The notes under the pieces: generated by a model
What the model was told of the DNA's origin: nothing
Seen by the model: the letters and a program-made list of their open reading frames with translations, nothing else
The model's database searches: none
Shown here: positions 18,597 to 23,191 of the stretch, in pieces
Layout of the letters: the number at the start of each line of letters is the position of its first letter
How positions within the stretch are numbered: the first letter of the stretch is position 1
Made by a program: the position numbers and the translations under genes
Virus record (IMG/VR): IMGVR_UViG_3300029922_000308
Span: 1-23,191 of that record
Length of the DNA stretch: 23,191 nt
Direction: 5' to 3' (one strand)
Origin: a virus

Positions 18597-19817
18597 TTAA
18601 AGATAGGTTCCAAGACCGGGTGTACCATTACCACTTAGGGTAGATTGACCTGGGAGGGGTGTGGTTGTGTTAGTAGTTGTGGGAACTCCAGCTGTAGCAG
18701 CAGCAGCAGCTGGAATTAATGCACTACCTGCATTTGCTCCTACTGCACCTGCTAGTGATCCTAGCCCCGAGGACACCGCCCCAGATATCATTGATAGAGG
18801 ATTAAAGGCAGTAGCCTGTTGCTGGGCAAATGCTGTATTGGCGATGTTTTGATTAAGTCCCTGTGATTGTAAAAATGAATTAGATGCATTCATGGCGGCT
18901 GTATTTGAGAGTCCTTGAGCATTTAAGTTACCCGATTCGGTATTACTAATAGCTGTCTGCCCTAGACCACCAAGATTTAAGCCCAGGTTACCAGCATTCT
19001 GTTGCTGTGTCAGATCGGCAGTAGTCCTGGCTTCTGCAAGACCTTGAGCTGTAGCAATACGATTAGATGCGATTTGGCTCTGTAGTCCAGCTAACTGTTC
19101 GAGCTGACTACCATATGAATTTGAGAACTCTTGTTGAGCAATCCCGCTATCAGCGGCACCTAGGCCTCTATCAGCTAGCCCTTGAGCTAAACTAGCATTC
19201 GTATTACTGAACATCCGAGCGGTGTTTCCCGCTGCCTGACTGTAGGCTGCTAGATCTTGGTCCGTTAGTCCATAAGACGGATCATTGCCCATCAACGCTT
19301 GACGATCGGAGGTCAGATCACTAGAAGCGGTATTATATTGCCCGAGGGCCTGACCCATTAACCCGGTTTGTCCAAATAGTCCGGAATAAACAGGATTTGA
19401 CATGACCTCAGAAGAAGCAATCTGATTCTGCAACGTAGGATCAGTCATAAATGCATTAAGCATCTGTGCAGGAGTAAAAGCCGAGGTCTGATTAGGAGAA
19501 GTGTTTACGGGAGTCGCAGGGCTCGAAGGGAGTGAGGCCTTACCCAAACCTGAGGCCTTACCCAAACCTACTGCTGGTACGGCTGGGGCTGGGGCGGGGG
19601 CGGGTGCTACAGGAGTATTAGATGCCATCGGAGGAAGCGCATTAATCTGGCTCGTCGCATCCGCTAAACTTATGGCACCACTACGGAATTGACTTAGAAT
19701 ACCCTGATAAGCCGGGTTTGAGGCAAGCTGACCACTGGTCTGTTGAGTCGCGGTAAGATTCTGTAGTCCCGCATTTGGGCCTGGATTATTAATTGGTGCA
19801 TGTGAACCCGAACTCAT
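18597..19817 (-). CDS. Asn/Gln/Ala-rich probable virion protein, 406 aa
   Basis: AAGGAA precedes the ATG in the short gap after the GNAT gene. The N-terminal 110 residues are disordered-looking, with PAPAPAPAVPAV and a duplicated GLGKAS. Residues 110-310 form long helices rich in Ala, Gln, Asn and Leu (QLEQLAGLQSQIASNRIATA, then QGLAEARTTADLTQQQNAGN). The C-terminus is Gly/Ala-rich with an alanine run (LIPAAAAATAGVPTTTNTTT). This composition fits an internal ejection protein or a tail-associated coiled-coil protein. No catalytic motif is visible and no named family is recognised. Confidence 0.6.
   Translation of the reverse strand: MSSGSHAPINNPGPNAGLQNLTATQQTSGQLASNPAYQGILSQFRSGAISLADATSQINALPPMASNTPVAPAPAPAPAVPAVGLGKASGLGKASLPSSPATPVNTSPNQTSAFTPAQMLNAFMTDPTLQNQIASSEVMSNPVYSGLFGQTGLMGQALGQYNTASSDLTSDRQALMGNDPSYGLTDQDLAAYSQAAGNTARMFSNTNASLAQGLADRGLGAADSGIAQQEFSNSYGSQLEQLAGLQSQIASNRIATAQGLAEARTTADLTQQQNAGNLGLNLGGLGQTAISNTESGNLNAQGLSNTAAMNASNSFLQSQGLNQNIANTAFAQQQATAFNPLSMISGAVSSGLGSLAGAVGANAGSALIPAAAAATAGVPTTTNTTTPLPGQSTLSGNGTPGLGTYL
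19533..19568. repeat. Perfect 18-bp tandem duplication inside the 406-aa gene
   Basis: TGAGGCCTTACCCAAACC occurs twice without a mismatch (19533-19550 and 19551-19568). It duplicates six codons and creates GLGKASGLGKAS in the protein. The identity of the copies suggests a recent in-frame slippage event. Confidence 0.85.
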
Positions 19818-19819
19818 AA

Positions 19820-20242
19820 TTATTCCTTATTTTCCCACGCGAAGATGACGCCGGGCCATGATTTAACTGAAACTGATTTACTTTGAGCTGCTTTAGATAA
19901 GCCGACCATTGTCTTAATTTGATGGTCGTCATTTGCGGTGTTTCCCAGTAGGTACTTAATACCTCGGGCCTTGACTTCTTTGTAAAGATGGTCCCAGAGT
20001 CCCTGGGCAATCCCTTGTTTCGCATAGTCAGGGGCAATACAGAAATGGTCAATGTAGCCTACTGATTTTCCCGCCATTAAACCGCACCAAATGAATCCTA
20101 CGAGCCTGCCCTCTTCATTGCGTACTTGGTATGCCAGGTCCACCTTATTGATAGCTCTCTTACTAAAAAGGAACTTACCTGAGGGTGCTAGTAGATGCTC
20201 AATAGCAGGGATATCTGATTTAGTGGCCCGTGAAATATACAT
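19820..20242 (-). CDS. GNAT-family N-acetyltransferase, 140 aa
   Basis: The protein begins MYISRATKSDIPAIEHLL, the usual first strand and helix of the GNAT fold. GRLVGFIWCGLMAGKSVGYI provides the central strands. IDHFCIAPDYAKQGIAQGLW followed by DHLYKEVKARG is the acetyl-CoA binding motif A (Q/R-x-x-G-x-G/A type). The enzyme moves an acetyl group to an unknown amine. The TAATG overlap with the glycine-rich adhesin gene places it in the virion operon, which is common for phage GNATs of unknown target. It could modify a virion or host protein. Confidence 0.82.
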   Translation of the reverse strand: MYISRATKSDIPAIEHLLAPSGKFLFSKRAINKVDLAYQVRNEEGRLVGFIWCGLMAGKSVGYIDHFCIAPDYAKQGIAQGLWDHLYKEVKARGIKYLLGNTANDDHQIKTMVGLSKAAQSKSVSVKSWPGVIFAWENKE

Positions 20243-21120
20243 TATTGGTAATATTCTTCCACAATCACAACACCACCGCCCCCGGCCGCACCGCTAACTT
20301 GACATCCCCCGCCCCCGCCGCCTCCATATGCGCCCCCGGCGTCAGCTGTATCACCTTGATTTTTTCCGGCTCCTCCTGCCCCGCCTAGCCCGCTAGGTCC
20401 CCCTGCTCCAGGAGCACCCGCGACTGTGGCGCTAATCCCAAATACTCCTGCACCACCTCCGCCGCCTTTAAGGTTAATGGTTCCAGAGGACCCTACACCA
20501 GCACTTCCTCCCGAAACTACCTGAGAAATAGCTGTACTGGCCGATCCTCCAGAGCCACCTGTCGCTTTAGCGATAATAGTAGCGGCTACCGTTGTAAATG
20601 AGGAGGAACCTCCTGCTGCAGCGGCGCTGCCGCCCTGAACACCGCCCGAGCCTCCACCTCCCACCGTATACAAATACGTCGAAGCTAAAGATCCAGTTAC
20701 CCAGGCGACACTTGCTCCGCCCCCGCCTCCGCCGCCTCCACCAGCCTCGCCTCCTGTATTAGCTCCTGAGGCACCCCCGCCTCCACCTCCGCCGATTACG
20801 GTAACTTTTAACCATACGGCGCCTGTGGCTGTTGTGTATGTTGCTGCCACAGTCGAGGAAGTAAAAATCTGTTGTGTAGGCCCCTTGCACGTAGTACCTA
20901 CAGTCGTCCAAACCGGGGCACCACCAACCACAGCCAACACCTGGTTTGTTGATCCTATGGCAAGTCCGGTCAAATTATTCGAACCATTCGTAATAACAAC
21001 GGCATTGGTGGTTGTTTCGGCCGCCTGTATATGATTAACAAGAGCCGCAAAGTCAGCATTAACATCCGCGGATTTAATTAATGTATTAGCGGTAAAGGTA
21101 TTAGGTAAGGATAAAGACAT
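20242..21120 (-). CDS. Glycine-rich tail fibre/adhesin protein, 292 aa
   Basis: The N-terminus NTFTANTLIKSADVNADFAA followed by LVNHIQ fits the attachment motif of many phage fibres (T-x-A-D-x-V-N-x-x-F). SNNLTGLAIGSTNQVLAVVG followed by APVWTT resembles a short fibre repeat. From about residue 108 the protein is a glycine-rich domain with several runs of six to nine glycines (VTVIGGGGGGG and similar) separated by variable segments, ending GGVVIVEEYYQ. Glycine-rich domains of this kind, as in T2/S16-type adhesins, form packed polyglycine helices with variable loops that bind receptors. It is therefore a likely host-recognition protein. Confidence 0.82.
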   Translation of the reverse strand: MSLSLPNTFTANTLIKSADVNADFAALVNHIQAAETTTNAVVITNGSNNLTGLAIGSTNQVLAVVGGAPVWTTVGTTCKGPTQQIFTSSTVAATYTTATGAVWLKVTVIGGGGGGGASGANTGGEAGGGGGGGGGASVAWVTGSLASTYLYTVGGGGSGGVQGGSAAAAGGSSSFTTVAATIIAKATGGSGGSASTAISQVVSGGSAGVGSSGTINLKGGGGGAGVFGISATVAGAPGAGGPSGLGGAGGAGKNQGDTADAGGAYGGGGGGGCQVSGAAGGGGVVIVEEYYQ

Positions 21121-21121
21121 A

Positions 21122-21457
21122 TTAAAGCTGAGCTCCTATTAGGCTAGCGAAAGTAGCGGTACCTGAATTAGGTACAATCACGTTATACTCATGAGTCGTC
21201 GTTCCACCACCGCTACCTGTGGGGTAGGTAAGAGTAATTAAGACAGTAACGGCCGGTGTAGTTGTTTCAACTAAAGATAAAGACCATGTACCATCAGAGG
21301 CCGAGGTCGTTGAGACCTGATAATCCATGATTAAGGAGTTATCGGTCGGATGTATAAATGGTCTAAGGTTTGTTGCCGCAATGGTAGCCCCAGATAACAC
21401 TGTACCTGAAGTATCTCGAAGTAACCCTGTTATTGCACAGACTGTTGGATTTGCCAT
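21122..21457 (-). CDS. Small beta-sandwich-like virion protein, 111 aa
   Basis: I chose ATG at 21457, one base after the upstream stop, with GGAA close before it. A start at 21493 would add 12 residues inside the tail gene. The sequence MANPTVCAITGLLRDTSGTV, then LSGATIAATNLRP, DGTWSLSLVETT and TVLITLTYP, resembles a carboxypeptidase-regulatory-like or Ig-like beta sandwich (x-x-G-x-V-x-D-x-x-G-x-x-L-x-G-A-x-V). Such domains decorate tails or hold fibres. Its position between the tail protein and the adhesin supports a connector or tip role. The exact family is uncertain. Confidence 0.65.
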   Translation of the reverse strand: MANPTVCAITGLLRDTSGTVLSGATIAATNLRPFIHPTDNSLIMDYQVSTTSASDGTWSLSLVETTTPAVTVLITLTYPTGSGGGTTTHEYNVIVPNSGTATFASLIGAQL

Positions 21458-21458
21458 A

Positions 21459-23191
21459 CTATTTCCGGAGCCCTGCGATTGTATACAAGACACTATACCC
21501 CGCTATTGTTAGCGGGGCATTAATATCTTGTTGTTGAAATTCTAAGGTCAAAGCGTCACCCTCTACTGCGTTCATATTAAACACCACTGGTGTGTAGGTA
21601 GCATAGTTAGTATCCCAAAAGGAGCTATCCCAAGTTGCTTGATCCCAGACCGAAGTCGTAACTTTTGTACTAATTTGTTGCTGGGGAAGTGATTTCTTTT
21701 GATCACTTGTAATCTGATATCCAGTCCAATAATTAACTACTAGGTTTTGGACTGTACTCTGTCGACACCAAACTAAAAGCTTATGAAACCGTTTAGCGGT
21801 CCCTACGACACCATAATCTTCGGGACGTGCTCTGTAAGTAAACGCAATCGACTGGCCGTTATCGGAATTGTAATTATCGTACATCTTCCAGATACGGCCA
21901 TCGTTACCGCTACCATAGAGAACCTCGGCTGAGGCGATAATCTGCGAATACATCCCATAAATATTATAGGTCAAGGAGTCTTTCATAAAGACTCCGTCGA
22001 TCACCCGGCCCGCTAGGGCATTCGCCATATTTGGCAGTGTTAACCTTAAGTCTAGTTTGATCATCATCTTATTGATGCCTAACGATAGGCTGGACACGAC
22101 CCAAACAACCTGGTTCTGCTTTCTAAGGAAAGCTCCGATACCTAGGTTAAGGTTTATCAGGTCCATATCCCCATCTTGTGTGAAATCAAACTCTAGGGGC
22201 CTACTGATGTACACCGGTTTGTAGGCGCCGTCCCAAATGTAGATACCTCGGTAATCAATCCAGTAGATAAATCCGTTAGCTAACACTAAAAGAGGTTGGG
22301 CAACACAACCTACGGAATCCATGAACTTAAGTGTCACGTCGCTCTGTTGTAGAATGTTACCGCTACTATCTGTTAGTGTTAGGAAGTAGTTTCCAGTCAC
22401 AATCCACAATTCCCGCTCTTTGAAGATGCACAGCATCTCATCGATAGAAGTTGAGGTGGGGGTACTAAAGTTGATTACCGCAACTGCCGTAATTGAACCA
22501 CCACTAGGTATTGTAATCGTATTAGAGAGAGGCCACGATTCGGGTTTATTTGTATCAGAGAAGTAAAGGGTCGATCCCGAAGCAGTGACTAAGTGTCTCT
22601 TCCATGTAGTTATAACATTATATGTACCAGATGGCAAGGTCGAGTTATCTAAACTTATGTTCCCGGCTCTAGGTACTAGATCAGAGTCCGATTGGTTGGC
22701 CCCGATGTCAATAGTAAACCCTGCTGACCACGCTACGGTGGCTACTAGGTCTCCAACAGTAAAGCCTGTAACGCCAATAGGGGTCTTCGCAGATCGGTAG
22801 ATCACAACATGGTCGTATTTGGTACTGTCTGGATTCGTTACACCAGTAAAGTCAATTTTAACGTTCTGGGTCGAGGAAATCGAAAAGGATAAGTCTAACG
22901 CGGCGTTACTGGTTGCCCCGGTCGAGAGCTTCGTAAAGGCTATGGCGTAGAAATAAGTGCCTGCAGGAAGTGTACCATTTGTACTCGTAGTAGAGAAAGA
23001 AAGAGCACCTGCAGCCGGGGCTACTGCCCCATTTAAGGTATATTGAGTTCCGGTATAAGCCCCTAGATTCCCGTTTGTCTGTCCCCCACCGGCCATCCAA
23101 GCTAGATTGGACGTAGTGGTATTAAACTGACTAAACACAACAGGTTGTGTGCTAGTGAACACGCTACTAGTGGACGTCGAAGTATCCGTAT
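21459..23191 (-). CDS. Large tail protein (possible P22 gp10/T7 gp12-like hub), 5' end outside the window
   Basis: The frame stays open to the window edge. In-frame codons before the GTG at 23162 read as a Ser/Thr-rich stretch, so the true start lies beyond 23191 and at least 577 residues are present. The N-terminal part is Thr/Ser-rich with beta strands (GTYFYAIAFTKLSTG). The middle has repeated beta-propeller-like phrases: LVTASGSTLYFSDTNKPESW, MLCIFKERELWIVTGNYF, and GFIYWIDYRGIYIWDGAYKP. The C-terminus has TYRARPEDYGVV and strands ending in YTIAGLRK. This resembles podovirus tail hub/nozzle or stabilisation proteins. The call rests on pattern and on the adjacent fibre genes. Confidence 0.65.
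   Translation of the reverse strand, partial: TDTSTSTSSVFTSTQPVVFSQFNTTTSNLAWMAGGGQTNGNLGAYTGTQYTLNGAVAPAAGALSFSTTSTNGTLPAGTYFYAIAFTKLSTGATSNAALDLSFSISSTQNVKIDFTGVTNPDSTKYDHVVIYRSAKTPIGVTGFTVGDLVATVAWSAGFTIDIGANQSDSDLVPRAGNISLDNSTLPSGTYNVITTWKRHLVTASGSTLYFSDTNKPESWPLSNTITIPSGGSITAVAVINFSTPTSTSIDEMLCIFKERELWIVTGNYFLTLTDSSGNILQQSDVTLKFMDSVGCVAQPLLVLANGFIYWIDYRGIYIWDGAYKPVYISRPLEFDFTQDGDMDLINLNLGIGAFLRKQNQVVWVVSSLSLGINKMMIKLDLRLTLPNMANALAGRVIDGVFMKDSLTYNIYGMYSQIIASAEVLYGSGNDGRIWKMYDNYNSDNGQSIAFTYRARPEDYGVVGTAKRFHKLLVWCRQSTVQNLVVNYWTGYQITSDQKKSLPQQQISTKVTTSVWDQATWDSSFWDTNYATYTPVVFNMNAVEGDALTLEFQQQDINAPLTIAGYSVLYTIAGLRK

Overview
The window is a piece of a tailed double-stranded DNA phage genome. 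Genes are tightly packed with many 4-base ATGA or TAATG overlaps. A complete phage-type replication and recombination set sits next to virion proteins and scattered lysis genes. No integrase, repressor, insertion sequence, rRNA or convincing tRNA is visible. Spanin-like proteins (weak evidence) and a small lysozyme suggest a Gram-negative host. The tail proteins fit a podovirus-like or related virion, but this is not proven. The exact phage group cannot be named from the sequence alone.

Layout. (1) 1-940: the 3' end of a hexapeptide-repeat gene, then about 840 bases of AT-rich, apparently non-coding DNA. It contains a pyrimidine tract, promoter-like sites, three tandem 10-bp repeats and a hairpin leader. 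(2) 941-5550, plus strand: accessory genes, namely two left-handed beta-helix repeat proteins, an SprT-like metalloprotease, small unknown proteins, a helix-turn-helix protein, a GT-B glycosyltransferase and a small membrane protein. (3) 5547-6557, minus strand: a short island with a probable terminase small subunit, a 60-residue protein and a GH24 endolysin, behind a good sigma70-like promoter. (4) 6628-16771, plus strand: nucleotide and DNA metabolism. Genes include a MazZ/DUF5664-like nucleotide pyrophosphohydrolase, a RecB/Cas4-like nuclease, a Rad52-type annealing protein, a family A DNA polymerase, a DnaB-type helicase, a Holliday-junction-resolvase-like nuclease, a TOPRIM primase, a sigma-region-4-like protein, a DEDD exonuclease and a HAD phosphatase. 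A lytic transglycosylase lies among them and two overlapping spanin-like genes end the run. (5) 16760-23191, minus strand: virion genes, read from the right edge. They are a large tail protein (5' end cut by the window), a small beta-sandwich-like protein, a glycine-rich fibre adhesin, a GNAT acetyltransferase, three Ala/Gln/Gly-rich proteins that may be internal virion or ejection proteins, and an XhlA-like holin candidate.

How it works together. Primase and helicase are separate genes that together resemble a split T7 gp4, and they would serve the family A polymerase. The Rad52-like annealing protein, the Cas4-like nuclease, the resolvase and the DEDD exonuclease would handle recombination and concatemer processing. 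Lysis functions are spread over at least three transcription units. The most unusual parts are the three beta-helix repeat loci, a short zinc-binding motif shared by one of them and a separate 68-residue protein, the structured 200-base gap before the polymerase gene, and the triple out-of-frame overlap at 16186-16542.
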